Positions 25,890-35,208 of a DNA stretch of 64,000 nt are shown in pieces. Source of the stretch: Desulfovibrio sp. Marseille-P6017 (lineage in GTDB: Bacteria > Bacillota_A > Clostridia > Peptostreptococcales > Peptostreptococcaceae). The number at the start of each line of letters is the position of its first letter. Position 1 is the stretch's first letter. The stretch covers positions 186,001-250,000 of the forward strand of contig UWOR01000003.1 in NCBI GenBank assembly GCA_900604495.1, given 5' to 3'. Made by a program: the position numbers and the translations under genes. The notes beneath the pieces are model-generated. The model worked only from the letters and a program-made list of their open reading frames with translations, was not told the origin of the DNA and searched no databases.

Positions 25890-27647
25890 TTGCAAGAAGT
25901 AACAAAGGAGATGGGGAAGATTCATATACTAAATAAAAGTATTACATTTAAATTATTCTTATTAATGTTTACATTTACGCTACTAATAGTTGGTTTAATA
26001 GTAACATGGATTATAAGTGATACAAATCAAATGACTAAAAAAGAAATGTACGAGATGAGAAATCAAGTTTTAAGTGAAATTTCTAATAACATATCAATAC
26101 TATTGTCCAATGTAGAAACAATAGGAAATAATATAGTAGTGGATAGTGAACTAATAGATATATTAGATGTACCTAAAGAACAACTTCCTAAAGATAAATA
26201 CTTAAAGAACAAAATGGATTCATATGTAGAGGGATTGTTGAATGATGAGGTTTGGGAATATGGTGAGTTCAATATGAAGCCAGAATTATACGTAATTGGT
26301 GAGAATGGATTAACTTATAGTACCTATTCTAAAACTAAATATGATATAGATAAAATAAAAAATGAAGACTGGTACAATAAAATAATACAGGCTGATGGTA
26401 ACACTGTACTTATTAATACATATAAAGATGAAAATGGAATAGGTCCATATAAAAACATCTTCAAAATGGGGCGATTAATAAAGGACTTAATAACAGAAAA
26501 AACTCTAGGTGTATTAATAATAGATATAAGTGAAACTATGTTGTACGATAGATATGCTGAAGCATTAAAGTCAGGGTCTAATATTTATATTATAGATTCA
26601 CAAGGAAAAATAATATCAAGCAAAGATAAAAGAGATATAGGTATAAATTATAAAGAAGTTACAGGTAGCATAGAACATAAAAATAACAACTCAAGTAATA
26701 TAGAAATAGTTTCTGAAATTAACCGATATGGATGGAGTATAATACAAGAAATTCCATCAAATATTTTGACTAAGCTATCCATTGAAATAGCTCAAAGGCT
26801 TTTAGTAATATTAATACTAGTAAGTTTAGTAGCTTTATTAATAGCCTATAAGTTATCTGTACTTATTACTAAACCAATATATAATATTAAAAATAAGATG
26901 GATGAGGTAATGCAAGGAAACTTAAAAGTTCAAGTAAAAGTAGACAAAGATGATGAGATAGGACAACTAGAGGAATATTTTAATAGTATGGTTAAATGGT
27001 TAGATTACTCTATATCAGAAATAAAGCAACAAGAAGAACAAAAAAGAGTAGCAGAATTAAGTTTTTTACAGGCACAGATAAATCCTCACTTTTTATATAA
27101 CACTTTAAGTGGAATTAGATTTTTAATATCTATGAATAAAACAGAAGAAGCAGAGGAAATGCTTTATAGATTTACTAAATTATTAAGAAGTATATTACCA
27201 AAAGCTAGCGAAATGATTTCTTTAGAAGAAGAAATCAATAATATTGAAAACTATGTAGAGCTACAAAAAATGAGACATCCTAATTGCTTTGATGTTAGTT
27301 ACGACATAGATCCAAGTATAAATGAATTTAAGGTTCCATCTTTTATTTTACAGCCAATTTTGGAAAATGCTATTTTGTATAGTATGGAAAAGGAGCACAA
27401 TAAAGGAATTATTAGTATAACTGGCTATAGAAGAGATGATGGAGTAAGAATAGTAATAGAAGATAATGGAATAGGAATGACTCAAAATCAAGTAAAGGCT
27501 GTATTAAAAAAAGAAGAAAGTATGAATAGAGTGGGAGTAATAAATGTTCATGAAAGAATACAGTTAAATTACGGAGAAGAATATGGATTAAAAATAGAAA
27601 GTATAGAATCTGAAGGAACGAAGGTCATATTTATTTTACCTAGTTAG
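25890..27647 (+). CDS. YesM-type two-component sensor histidine kinase
   Basis: A 585-residue membrane kinase. One helix lies at about 20-42, a large extracellular (Cache-like) domain follows, a second helix is at about 303-323, then HAMP (SVLITKPIYNIKNKMDEVMQGNLKVQV). The His_kinase domain has the phospho-acceptor in QAQINPHFLYNTL near residue 400, an N-box (QPILENAILYS) and DNGIGM. The start is uncertain: TTG 25890 has no ribosome site, while AAGGAG at 25905 sits too close to ATG 25911 but would fit a rare ATT at 25920. The response regulator follows 12 bases later. Linked genes suggest it senses nucleosides. Confidence 0.88.
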   Translation: MQEVTKEMGKIHILNKSITFKLFLLMFTFTLLIVGLIVTWIISDTNQMTKKEMYEMRNQVLSEISNNISILLSNVETIGNNIVVDSELIDILDVPKEQLPKDKYLKNKMDSYVEGLLNDEVWEYGEFNMKPELYVIGENGLTYSTYSKTKYDIDKIKNEDWYNKIIQADGNTVLINTYKDENGIGPYKNIFKMGRLIKDLITEKTLGVLIIDISETMLYDRYAEALKSGSNIYIIDSQGKIISSKDKRDIGINYKEVTGSIEHKNNNSSNIEIVSEINRYGWSIIQEIPSNILTKLSIEIAQRLLVILILVSLVALLIAYKLSVLITKPIYNIKNKMDEVMQGNLKVQVKVDKDDEIGQLEEYFNSMVKWLDYSISEIKQQEEQKRVAELSFLQAQINPHFLYNTLSGIRFLISMNKTEEAEEMLYRFTKLLRSILPKASEMISLEEEINNIENYVELQKMRHPNCFDVSYDIDPSINEFKVPSFILQPILENAILYSMEKEHNKGIISITGYRRDDGVRIVIEDNGIGMTQNQVKAVLKKEESMNRVGVINVHERIQLNYGEEYGLKIESIESEGTKVIFILPS

Positions 27648-27659
27648 GGGGAGTGCAAG

Positions 27660-28415
27660 TTGTTAAATATATTAGTAGTAGAGGATGAAGCACCTATAAG
27701 GGACTGGATAGCTTATACTGTAGACAATATTTCAGAAGAATTTAAGGTTTTAGCATCTGCATCAAATGGAAAAGAAGCATATGAATTAGCAGTCAAATTT
27801 AACCCACAGGTTATTATAAGTGATATAAAAATGCCTATAATGGGTGGAATAGAGCTTACAAAAGAAGTAAAAAAAGTAATGCCAGACACTTATATAATAT
27901 TACTTACAAACTATGCAGAATTCTCATATGCAAAGCAGGCTATAAGTTGTGGTGTACATGAATATCTTATAAAGTCAGATATAAGACCTAAAGAACTAAA
28001 AGATGTTCTTACAGGAATTTATGAGAATATAAAAGATAGCAATAATAGCTTAAATACTACAGGTACTGAGGTAAAAAATAACTATGAACTAGATGAAAAT
28101 AAATATTCAAAAGCTATAGCAAAATCTATGGAATATATAGAGCTTAATTATAAAGAATCTATATCATTAGGAGAAATATCAAAGCATGTATATTTATCTC
28201 CTGAATATTTTTCAAGGTTATTTAAAGAAGAAGTAGGAGAAAACTTTAGCACATATCTCACTTTATTCAGAATGAAAAAAGCTGAGGAATTATTAAAAAA
28301 TACAAATATGAAAATATGTCAAATATCTAATGAAGTAGGTTATGTCAATTCTAGTTACTTTTCAAAAACATATAAGAAGTATAAAGGAGTATCTCCAGAA
28401 GATGATAGATATTAA
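27660..28415 (+). CDS. YesN-type response regulator (receiver + AraC HTH)
   Basis: A 251-residue regulator. The receiver domain has VVEDEAPIRDW, phospho-acceptor Asp in VIISDIKMPIMGG, and a Lys in HEYLIKSDIR. After a linker, residues about 150-250 form an AraC-type DNA-binding domain (ISLGEISKHVYLSPEYFSRLFKEEVGENF, then ICQISNEVGYVNSSYFSKTYKKYKGVSP). The start is TTG 27660 behind GGGGGAG. It forms a two-component pair with the upstream YesM-type kinase and probably activates the nucleoside operon that begins 190 bases downstream. Repeated ATCAATAT motifs in that gap are candidate binding sites. Confidence 0.92.
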   Translation: MLNILVVEDEAPIRDWIAYTVDNISEEFKVLASASNGKEAYELAVKFNPQVIISDIKMPIMGGIELTKEVKKVMPDTYIILLTNYAEFSYAKQAISCGVHEYLIKSDIRPKELKDVLTGIYENIKDSNNSLNTTGTEVKNNYELDENKYSKAIAKSMEYIELNYKESISLGEISKHVYLSPEYFSRLFKEEVGENFSTYLTLFRMKKAEELLKNTNMKICQISNEVGYVNSSYFSKTYKKYKGVSPEDDRY

Positions 28416-28422
28416 GAAAATG

Positions 28423-28512
28423 TCAATATTGTTCAATTAAAATCAATATTTTACAAATCTAATTAATGATAAGCCATAAATTTATCAATATAATGTTATG
28501 GCTTATCAATAT
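28423..28512 (+). promoter_or_regulatory. Repeated TCAATATT motifs and a 12-base inverted repeat
   Basis: TCAATATT occurs at 28423 and 28443 (20 bases apart), and ATCAATAT at 28484 and 28505 (21 bases apart), a two-helical-turn layout that suits AraC-type regulators. A perfect inverted repeat, GATAAGCCATAA (28468-28479) / TTATGGCTTATC (28496-28507), overlaps the second pair; it lacks a T-run, so it is not a usual terminator. Confidence 0.45.
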
Positions 28513-28521
28513 AATTCATAG

Positions 28522-28542
28522 CAAGAAAACGTTATTTATAAT
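28522..28542 (+). promoter_or_regulatory. Possible cre site and -10 box of the nucleoside operon
   Basis: AAGAAAACGTTATTT resembles a CcpA cre site at 12 of 15 positions and abuts TATAAT at 28537-28542. Catabolite repression of nucleoside use would be normal. No clear -35 box is seen, consistent with an activated promoter. Confidence 0.35.
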
Positions 28543-28608
28543 AAAATACTAGTAAAGAAAGAGATACTTAGTTATCTGCTTTACTATGTATTATCATAGG
28601 AGGCAATA

Positions 28609-29694
28609 GTGATCAAATCTAAAGAAAATATAATAGTAGCTATTTCAGTATTATTAGTTCTATTTATAATAATAATTTATCCATCAGAGAATAGCGAAAG
28701 TAAGTTTGGAGATCTATCCAATGAAAATGTAACCCAAATAGGTGTAGTATTTAATAAGCATGGTCTAGGAGATAAATCTTTTAATGATTTATGTTTTGAG
28801 GGTATCTTAAGAGCTCAAGATAAATTAAACATAGAATTTGATTACTATGAATCTAAATCTGAAGAAGATTATGAAACTATAGCTAGAGAATATGCGAGTA
28901 GTAAAAAATACGACTTAATAATATCTATTGGTTTTGAACAAGAAGAAGCTGTAAAAAAAGTTTCAAAAGAGTTCCTAAATCAAAAATTTACATTAGTAGA
29001 TTCTAGATTAAATCTCTCAAATGTAAGTTCAATAAATACATTTTGGACAGAACAAACATTTCTTAATGGTGTTATAGCTGGACTGCTCATGAAAGAAGAT
29101 AAACTTCAAGATGAAGAAGTTAGTGGAATTATCCTTGGAATGGATATGAAACATCTAAGAGAAGGGGCTATAGGATTTGAAGCAGGAATTAGATATATAA
29201 ATCCAGATGCAAAAGTTATAGTAGGAGTAGTTGATGATTTTTCAAATCCTGCTAAGGCAAAGGAAATGGCTCTTTCTATGTATAGAAAAGGAGCTAAATA
29301 TATCCAACATATAGCAGGAGAATCTGGATTTGGAGTATTTGCAGCTGCAAAAGAAGTTGATAAATATGCATTTGGAATTGATGGAAATCAAAATCTTTTT
29401 GAACCAGATTATATAGTAGCGACAGCTATAAGGCATGCGGATGACATAATATATAACGAGATTGAATCAGTTGTAAAAAGTACTTGGTCACCTGGTATGC
29501 ATAGTTTTGGAATCAAAGAAAATGTTATAGGCTATGAAATAGCAGGGTCTAATGTAGAGATACCAGAAAAAACAATACAAGTTGTAGAAGAAATAAAAAA
29601 TGACATAGTAGAAGGAGAATTGTATATACCTTCAACCTATGAAGAGCTAGAAATATGGACTCAGTCCAATCAATATAAAAAAATAAATATATAA
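28609..29694 (+). CDS. BMP-family (PnrA-like) nucleoside-binding protein, membrane-anchored
   Basis: A 361-residue protein of the basic-membrane-protein family, which binds purine and other nucleosides. IGVVFNKHGLGDKSFNDLCFEG and IQHIAGESGFGVFAAAKE are diagnostic. It lacks a lipobox: the N-terminus is an uncleaved-looking helix (about residues 8-23) without cysteine, so it is tethered by that helix. The start is GTG 28609 behind AGGAGG. Normally BMP proteins feed an ABC transporter, but no ATPase or permease is nearby; the transporter here is a NupC type, which needs no binding protein. Next to a YesM-type kinase it may instead be the ligand-binding partner of the sensor. Confidence 0.85.
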   Translation: MIKSKENIIVAISVLLVLFIIIIYPSENSESKFGDLSNENVTQIGVVFNKHGLGDKSFNDLCFEGILRAQDKLNIEFDYYESKSEEDYETIAREYASSKKYDLIISIGFEQEEAVKKVSKEFLNQKFTLVDSRLNLSNVSSINTFWTEQTFLNGVIAGLLMKEDKLQDEEVSGIILGMDMKHLREGAIGFEAGIRYINPDAKVIVGVVDDFSNPAKAKEMALSMYRKGAKYIQHIAGESGFGVFAAAKEVDKYAFGIDGNQNLFEPDYIVATAIRHADDIIYNEIESVVKSTWSPGMHSFGIKENVIGYEIAGSNVEIPEKTIQVVEEIKNDIVEGELYIPSTYEELEIWTQSNQYKKINI

Positions 29695-29707
29695 AAGGGA
29701 GAAAGTT

Positions 29708-31012
29708 ATGAGACTATACGATATAATATCTAAAAAAAGAGATAATAAGGAATTATCTAAGGATGAAATTGATTTCTTTATAGATGCGTATACTAGCGGA
29801 GAAATTCCTGATTATCAAGCATCTGCATTATTAATGGCGATATACCTGAATGGTTTTACAAAAGAAGAAACAGTTAATCTTACTATGGCAATGGTTAACT
29901 CAGGTGATGTTGTAGATCTTAGTATGATAGATGGAGTAAAATTAGATAAACATAGTACAGGTGGAGTAGGAGATAAGACTTCTCTTATATTAGTACCAAT
30001 GGTTGCTGCAGCTGGAGGAAAGGTTGCCAAATTATCTGGTAGAGGACTTGGGCACACTGGTGGAACATTAGATAAATTAGAATCTATACCAGGATTTAAT
30101 ATATCAGTAAAAGAAGATAAATTTATAGATATGGTTAGAAATGCAGGGCTAGTTATAGCAGGTCAAACCCAAAATTTAGTTCCAGCAGACAAAAAAATAT
30201 ATGCACTAAGGGATGTTACTGCAACAGTAGACAGTATACCTTTAATAGCTGCAAGTATAATGAGTAAGAAGATAGCCTCAGGTTCAGATGCAATAGTACT
30301 AGATGTTAAATATGGAGAAGGCGCATTTATGAAAACAGCTGAAGATGCAGAGAAATTAGCAATAGCTATGGTTGAAATAGGTAATAGTGTAGGTAGAAAT
30401 ACATCCGCAGCAATTACTTTAAATGGAGAACCACTAGGATATGCAATAGGAAATGCTCTTGAGCTACAAGAAGTAATAGAAATATTAAAGGGTGAGGGTC
30501 CAGATGATTTAAGAGAGTTATGCTTACAATTAGGAGCTCAAATGCTTATGTTAGGAAATATAGAACCAGATGTTGAAAAAGGTAGAGCTAAATTAGAAGA
30601 TATCTTAAAAGATGGAAGTGCATTAGCGAAATTAAGAGAATTAACAGTTCTTCAAGGAGGAGATCCTAAAGTTATAGATAATCCAGAATTATTTGAAATA
30701 GCGCCATTAACTCATGAAGTCAAAGCTACTAAAGAAGGATATGTATATGACTTAAATGCAGAAAAAGTTGGAGTTTCTTCATTACTTACAGGGGCTGGAA
30801 GACATACAAAAGATGATGAATTAGATTATGGAGCAGGGATAAGACTTAAAAAGAAAATGGGTGATTATGTAAAAGTAGGAGATGTATTAGCTATATTATA
30901 TTCAAGTGATAAAGCTAAGTTTGAAAAGGCTGAAGAAGAATTGCTAAGTGCATACAATATACAGAGTGAAAAACCAGAAAAGACTAAGATAATACACAAA
31001 ATAATAAGATAG
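29708..31012 (+). CDS. pdp: Pyrimidine-nucleoside phosphorylase
   Basis: A 434-residue enzyme that splits uridine and thymidine (deoxyuridine) with phosphate into base and (deoxy)ribose-1-phosphate. MRLYDIISKKRDNKELSKDEIDFFI and KHSTGGVGDKTSLILVPMVAAAGG are hallmarks of the family; the second stretch is the phosphate-binding loop. Length is normal for the Gram-positive Pdp enzymes. The gene is 13 bases after the BMP gene and starts the catabolic part of the operon. The products are isomerised by DeoB and cleaved by DeoC downstream. Confidence 0.95.
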   Translation: MRLYDIISKKRDNKELSKDEIDFFIDAYTSGEIPDYQASALLMAIYLNGFTKEETVNLTMAMVNSGDVVDLSMIDGVKLDKHSTGGVGDKTSLILVPMVAAAGGKVAKLSGRGLGHTGGTLDKLESIPGFNISVKEDKFIDMVRNAGLVIAGQTQNLVPADKKIYALRDVTATVDSIPLIAASIMSKKIASGSDAIVLDVKYGEGAFMKTAEDAEKLAIAMVEIGNSVGRNTSAAITLNGEPLGYAIGNALELQEVIEILKGEGPDDLRELCLQLGAQMLMLGNIEPDVEKGRAKLEDILKDGSALAKLRELTVLQGGDPKVIDNPELFEIAPLTHEVKATKEGYVYDLNAEKVGVSSLLTGAGRHTKDDELDYGAGIRLKKKMGDYVKVGDVLAILYSSDKAKFEKAEEELLSAYNIQSEKPEKTKIIHKIIR

Positions 31013-31094
31013 TATATTAAAAATAATACCTGAATTTTAAATATAAGAAAAGTTGAAATCATTTATTAATCATTGTAATAAGGAGAAAAGAGCA

Positions 31095-31760
31095 ATGGAT
31101 AAAAAAGTAATTTTAAAAACAGTAGATCACACCTTATTAAAACAAACATCTACTTGGGAAGATATAAAGGTAATATGTGAAGAAGCAATAAAGTATGAGG
31201 TAGCTTCTGTTTGTATACCACCATCATTTGTAAAGAGAGCTAAAGAGTTTGTTGGTGATAAGATGCAAGTTTGTACAGTAATAGGATTTCCTAATGGTTA
31301 TAACACAATGTCTGTAAAGGTATTTGAAACTAAAGATGCAATAGCAAATGGTGCAGATGAAATTGATATGGTAATAAACTTAGGTATGCTAAAAGAAGGT
31401 AAGTTTGATGAAATAACTGAAGAAATAAAAGCTATAAAAGAAGTTTGTGGTAAAAATATATTAAAAGTTATAATAGAAACCTGTCTTTTAACAGAAGAGG
31501 AAAAAATTCAGATGTGTAAATGTGTGACAGATGCTAAGGCTGATTTTATAAAGACATCTACTGGATTTAGTACAGGTGGGGCAACAGCTGAGGATATAGT
31601 GTTATTTAAAGAGAATATAGGAAAAGACGTTTTAATAAAAGCAGCAGGTGGAATAAAAGATATTGATACAGCTAAAGACTTTATAAATAAAGGTTCAGTA
31701 AGACTTGGTACTAGTTCAATAATAAAAATTATAAACAATGAAGAAGTAACAGGGTATTAA
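31095..31760 (+). CDS. deoC: Deoxyribose-phosphate aldolase
   Basis: A 221-residue class I aldolase that cleaves deoxyribose-5-phosphate into acetaldehyde and glyceraldehyde-3-phosphate. The Schiff-base lysine lies in [15 protein letters not shown] and a second essential Lys in [18 protein letters not shown] at the start is typical. ATG 31095 is chosen for AAGGAG upstream; an in-frame TTG at 31053 has no such site and would add 14 atypical residues. The stop is one base from the deoB start. Confidence 0.95.
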   Translation: MDKKVILKTVDHTLLKQTSTWEDIKVICEEAIKYEVASVCIPPSFVKRAKEFVGDKMQVCTVIGFPNGYNTMSVKVFETKDAIANGADEIDMVINLGMLKEGKFDEITEEIKAIKEVCGKNILKVIIETCLLTEEEKIQMCKCVTDAKADFIKTSTGFSTGGATAEDIVLFKENIGKDVLIKAAGGIKDIDTAKDFINKGSVRLGTSSIIKIINNEEVTGY

Positions 31761-31761
31761 T

Positions 31762-32961
31762 ATGAAAAAGTTTAATAGAGTATTTTTAATAGTATTAGAC
31801 TCTGTTGGAATAGGTGAACTAGAAGATGCAAAAGAATATGGTGATGTAGGGGCTAATACTCTTTGTAATCTAGCAAATAAGGTAGGAGGAATTAAACTTC
31901 CTAACCTTCAAAAAATGGGTCTAGGAAATATAGCATGTATCAAAGGTGTGGAAAAAGTAAAGGATCAAATAGCATATAGTACAAAGTGTGGAGAATTATC
32001 AAAAGGAAAGGATACAATAACTGGTCATTGGGAAATGGCTGGTATATGCATAAATGAACCTTTTAAAGTATTTACTGAAACAGGATTCCCAAAAGAGCTT
32101 ATAGATGAACTTGAAGAAAAAAGCGGTCATAAATTTATTGGAAATATATCAGCATCAGGAACTGAAATAATTCAAAATCTTGGTGAAGAACATATAAAAA
32201 CTAAAAGTTTAATATTATACACATCAGCAGATAGTGTTCTGCAAATAGCAGCAAATGAAGAAGTTATACCGTTAGAAGAATTATATAAAGTATGTGAAAT
32301 AGCAAGAGAAGTTACATTACAAGAAGAATATAAAGTTGGTAGAATAATAGCAAGACCATTTGTAGGAACTAAAAAAGAAAACTTTAAACGTACTTCAAAT
32401 AGAAAAGATTATGCTTTAAAACCACCAACAAAAACAGTGTTAGATGCTCTTTGTGAGAAAAGCTTAGATGTTATAGGCATAGGCAAGATAGGAGATATTT
32501 ACTCTTACCAAGGGATAACTAAAAGTATAAAAAGTAAAAGTAATGAAGCTGGAATGAATGAAGTTATATCTATTGCAAAAGAAAATTTATACAACGGATT
32601 AATATTCTTAAACTTAGTAGATTTTGATGCTTTATATGGACACAGAAGAGATGTAGAGGGTTATAAGAAATCATTAGAGGTCTTTGATTATCAATTAGGA
32701 ATTCTTATCAAAAATCTTAAAGAGGATGATCTTTTAATAATAACAGCAGATCACGGTAATGACCCGACGTTTAAGGGAACGGATCATACAAGAGAATATG
32801 TACCAGTTATAGTTTATAATAAATCTTTAAAAGATCCTAAAGAAATACCTAAGCTTAAGACTATGGCAGATATAGGAGTTACTATATTAGATAATTTTAG
32901 TGAAGAAAATCAAACTTACAATTTTGAAATCGGAAAATCATTCATGGATGTTATTAAATAA
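31762..32961 (+). CDS. deoB: Phosphopentomutase
   Basis: A 399-residue alkaline-phosphatase-superfamily mutase that turns (deoxy)ribose-1-phosphate into the 5-phosphate. The metal-site motifs are present: LIVLDSVGIGE at the N-terminus, KDTITGHWEMAG, VNLVDFDALYGHRRD, and ITADHGNDPTFKGTDHTREYVPV. It links the phosphorylases Pdp and PunA to DeoC and the pentose phosphate enzymes encoded downstream. It is translationally close to deoC (one base between). Confidence 0.96.
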   Translation: MKKFNRVFLIVLDSVGIGELEDAKEYGDVGANTLCNLANKVGGIKLPNLQKMGLGNIACIKGVEKVKDQIAYSTKCGELSKGKDTITGHWEMAGICINEPFKVFTETGFPKELIDELEEKSGHKFIGNISASGTEIIQNLGEEHIKTKSLILYTSADSVLQIAANEEVIPLEELYKVCEIAREVTLQEEYKVGRIIARPFVGTKKENFKRTSNRKDYALKPPTKTVLDALCEKSLDVIGIGKIGDIYSYQGITKSIKSKSNEAGMNEVISIAKENLYNGLIFLNLVDFDALYGHRRDVEGYKKSLEVFDYQLGILIKNLKEDDLLIITADHGNDPTFKGTDHTREYVPVIVYNKSLKDPKEIPKLKTMADIGVTILDNFSEENQTYNFEIGKSFMDVIK

Positions 32962-32982
32962 TAAATTATAGGAGTGAATAGT

Positions 32983-33804
32983 ATGAAGAACTTATATAAC
33001 AAAATAGTTGAAAGTACTACATATATAAAATCGAAAATTAAAATAGTACCACGAATAGGATTAATACTAGGTTCTGGTTTAGGAGTATTAGCGGATGAAA
33101 TAGAAAATCCAATAATAATAAGTTATGATGAAATACCAAATTTCCCAGTATCAACAGTAGAAGGTCACAAGGGTCAATTAGTTATAGGACAATTACAAGG
33201 AAAAGATGTTGTAGCGATGCAAGGAAGATTTCACTACTATGAAGGATACATAATGCAAGATACTACTTTTCCGATAAGAGTAATGAAAGCATTAGGTGTT
33301 GAGATTGTATTTGTGACTAATGCAGCAGGTGGAGTCAATAAAGAATTTATACCAGGGGATTTAATGATAATAAAGGATCATATAAATTTTGGTGGATATA
33401 ATCCATTAATAGGATCAAATGACAATAGATTAGGAGTTAGATTTCCAGATATGTCTAAAGCTTATACTCCAGAATATATAGAAGTTGCTAGAAAATGTGC
33501 GAAAGAACTAGAAATAAACATAAAAGAAGGCGTATATGCATTCTTCACTGGTCCTACATATGAAACACCAGCAGAGGTAAGAATGGCTAGAGTTTTGGGG
33601 GCTGATGCAGTAGGAATGTCTACAGTACCAGAAGTAATAGTTGCTTCTCACAGTGATCTTAAAGTTGTAGGTATATCTTGTATAACCAATATGGCAGCAG
33701 GTATATTAGACCAACCTTTAAATCATGAAGAAGTTATAGAGACTACACAAAAAGTTAAGCTACAGTTCTTGAATTTAGTTAAGAAAATAGTTAGTGAAAT
33801 ATAA
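32983..33804 (+). CDS. punA: Purine nucleoside phosphorylase
   Basis: A trimeric-type (PNP-I) phosphorylase of about 273 residues for inosine and guanosine. Phosphate-site and fold motifs: LILGSGLGVLADE, VEGHKGQLVIGQL, MQGRFHYYEGY, FVTNAAGGVN and FFTGPTYETPAEVRM. ATG 32983 is used, with ATAGGAG upstream at a proper distance; GTG 32974 is too close. With Pdp it lets the operon use both purine and pyrimidine nucleosides. The NupC gene follows after 52 bases. Confidence 0.95.
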   Translation: MKNLYNKIVESTTYIKSKIKIVPRIGLILGSGLGVLADEIENPIIISYDEIPNFPVSTVEGHKGQLVIGQLQGKDVVAMQGRFHYYEGYIMQDTTFPIRVMKALGVEIVFVTNAAGGVNKEFIPGDLMIIKDHINFGGYNPLIGSNDNRLGVRFPDMSKAYTPEYIEVARKCAKELEINIKEGVYAFFTGPTYETPAEVRMARVLGADAVGMSTVPEVIVASHSDLKVVGISCITNMAAGILDQPLNHEEVIETTQKVKLQFLNLVKKIVSEI

Positions 33805-33856
33805 TTTTGATTGAAAAAATGATCACGTATATGTGTCATAAATAGAAGGAGATAGC

Positions 33857-35137
33857 ATGTTAAAATTATTAAACGCCTTAGGAATATTTGTTTTGCTAGG
33901 AGTATTATATTTATTTTCAGCTAATAAAAAAGAAATTAATAAAAAGATGATCATAAAAGCTCTTGTTCTTCAATTTATTCTTTCATTTTTACTAGTAAAA
34001 TTTCCATTAGGGAGAATGGTATTAGAAAGAGTATCAGATGTAGTAACTAACATATTGAGTTATGGAAGAGAAGGTTTAAGCTTCATATTTGGAGGATTGT
34101 CAGATTCAGCAATGCCAACGGGATTTATATTTGGAATACAAGTTCTAGGTAACATTATATTTATATCAGCACTTGTGGCGGCACTATACTATCTAGGTAT
34201 CATAGGGTTTGTAGTCAAAGGAATCGGTGGGGTAATAGGAAAAATACTTGGAACTAGTAAAGTAGAAAGTTTTGTTGCTGTTGCAAATATGTTTTTAGGT
34301 CAAACTGAATCACCAATACTTGTAAGTAAGTATTTAAGAAGTATGACTGAAAGTGAAATAATGTTAGTTTTAATATCCGGTATGGGTAGTATGTCAGCTA
34401 CAGTACTTATGGGTTATGCAGGAATGGGTATACCTATGGAATATCTTTTAATAGGAGGAGCACTAGTTCCGTTAGGAAGTATTATAGTATCTAAGCTTAT
34501 ACTTCCTGAAAAAGTAATAGAAACATCAAATATAGAAGAAATAGTTGTACATTCAGACGGAAATGCAGCTTCACAAGAAGCTACACTTGCTATGACAAAG
34601 TTAGCATCTGATGAAGTGAGTATAGACAATAAAGGTGATAATACAAACCTAATATCTGCTATATCTCAAGGTGCTAATGATGGGCTTAACATGGCTCTTG
34701 GTATAGGTGCATCACTTATAGCAATAATATCATTAGTTGCATTAGTTAATGGATTGTTAGGAGTATTTGGAGTATCATTAGAGCAAATATTATCTATTAT
34801 ATTTGCTCCTATAGGATTATTAATGGGTGTACCAAAAGAAAATATATTAACTGCGAGTCAATTACTTGGAAGTAAGTTAGTATTAAATGAATTCGTTGCT
34901 TTTGGTCAATTAGGTCAAATATTAAGCACATTAGATTATAGATCAGGATTAATGATGTCTATATCTCTTACAGGATTTGCGAATATATCTAGTATGGGTA
35001 TATGTATATCTGGTATATCTGTATTTTGTCCAGAAAAAAGAGAAATATTATCTAGATTAGCATTAAAAGGTATGCTAGGTGGATTCTGTGTAAGCTTATT
35101 AAGTGCTTTGATAGTAGGTTTAATAGTAGCTATATAA
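33857..35137 (+). CDS. nupC: NupC-type concentrative nucleoside transporter
   Basis: A 426-residue cation-coupled nucleoside importer of the CNT family. Eight or more membrane helices are visible. MFLGQTESPILVSKYLRSMTESE carries the substrate-binding GQTESP-type motif, and NEFVAFGQLG the second discontinuous helix motif. It supplies the cytoplasmic phosphorylases encoded upstream. AAGGAGA precedes the ATG. A strong hairpin follows, so this part of the operon may end here, with the transketolase genes partly separate. Confidence 0.95.
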   Translation: MLKLLNALGIFVLLGVLYLFSANKKEINKKMIIKALVLQFILSFLLVKFPLGRMVLERVSDVVTNILSYGREGLSFIFGGLSDSAMPTGFIFGIQVLGNIIFISALVAALYYLGIIGFVVKGIGGVIGKILGTSKVESFVAVANMFLGQTESPILVSKYLRSMTESEIMLVLISGMGSMSATVLMGYAGMGIPMEYLLIGGALVPLGSIIVSKLILPEKVIETSNIEEIVVHSDGNAASQEATLAMTKLASDEVSIDNKGDNTNLISAISQGANDGLNMALGIGASLIAIISLVALVNGLLGVFGVSLEQILSIIFAPIGLLMGVPKENILTASQLLGSKLVLNEFVAFGQLGQILSTLDYRSGLMMSISLTGFANISSMGICISGISVFCPEKREILSRLALKGMLGGFCVSLLSALIVGLIVAI

Positions 35138-35138
35138 T

Positions 35139-35176
35139 TTAAAAAGTATTGTCATATATGACAATACTTTTTAAAT
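35139..35176 (+). terminator. Terminator after nupC
   Basis: AAAAAGTATTGTCAT / ATGACAATACTTTTT is a perfect palindromic stem. The tail T-run is part of the stem, so it could act on both strands. Confidence 0.75.
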
Positions 35177-35208
35177 TGATAAATTATGAATTTAGTCGGG
35201 GGAATATC

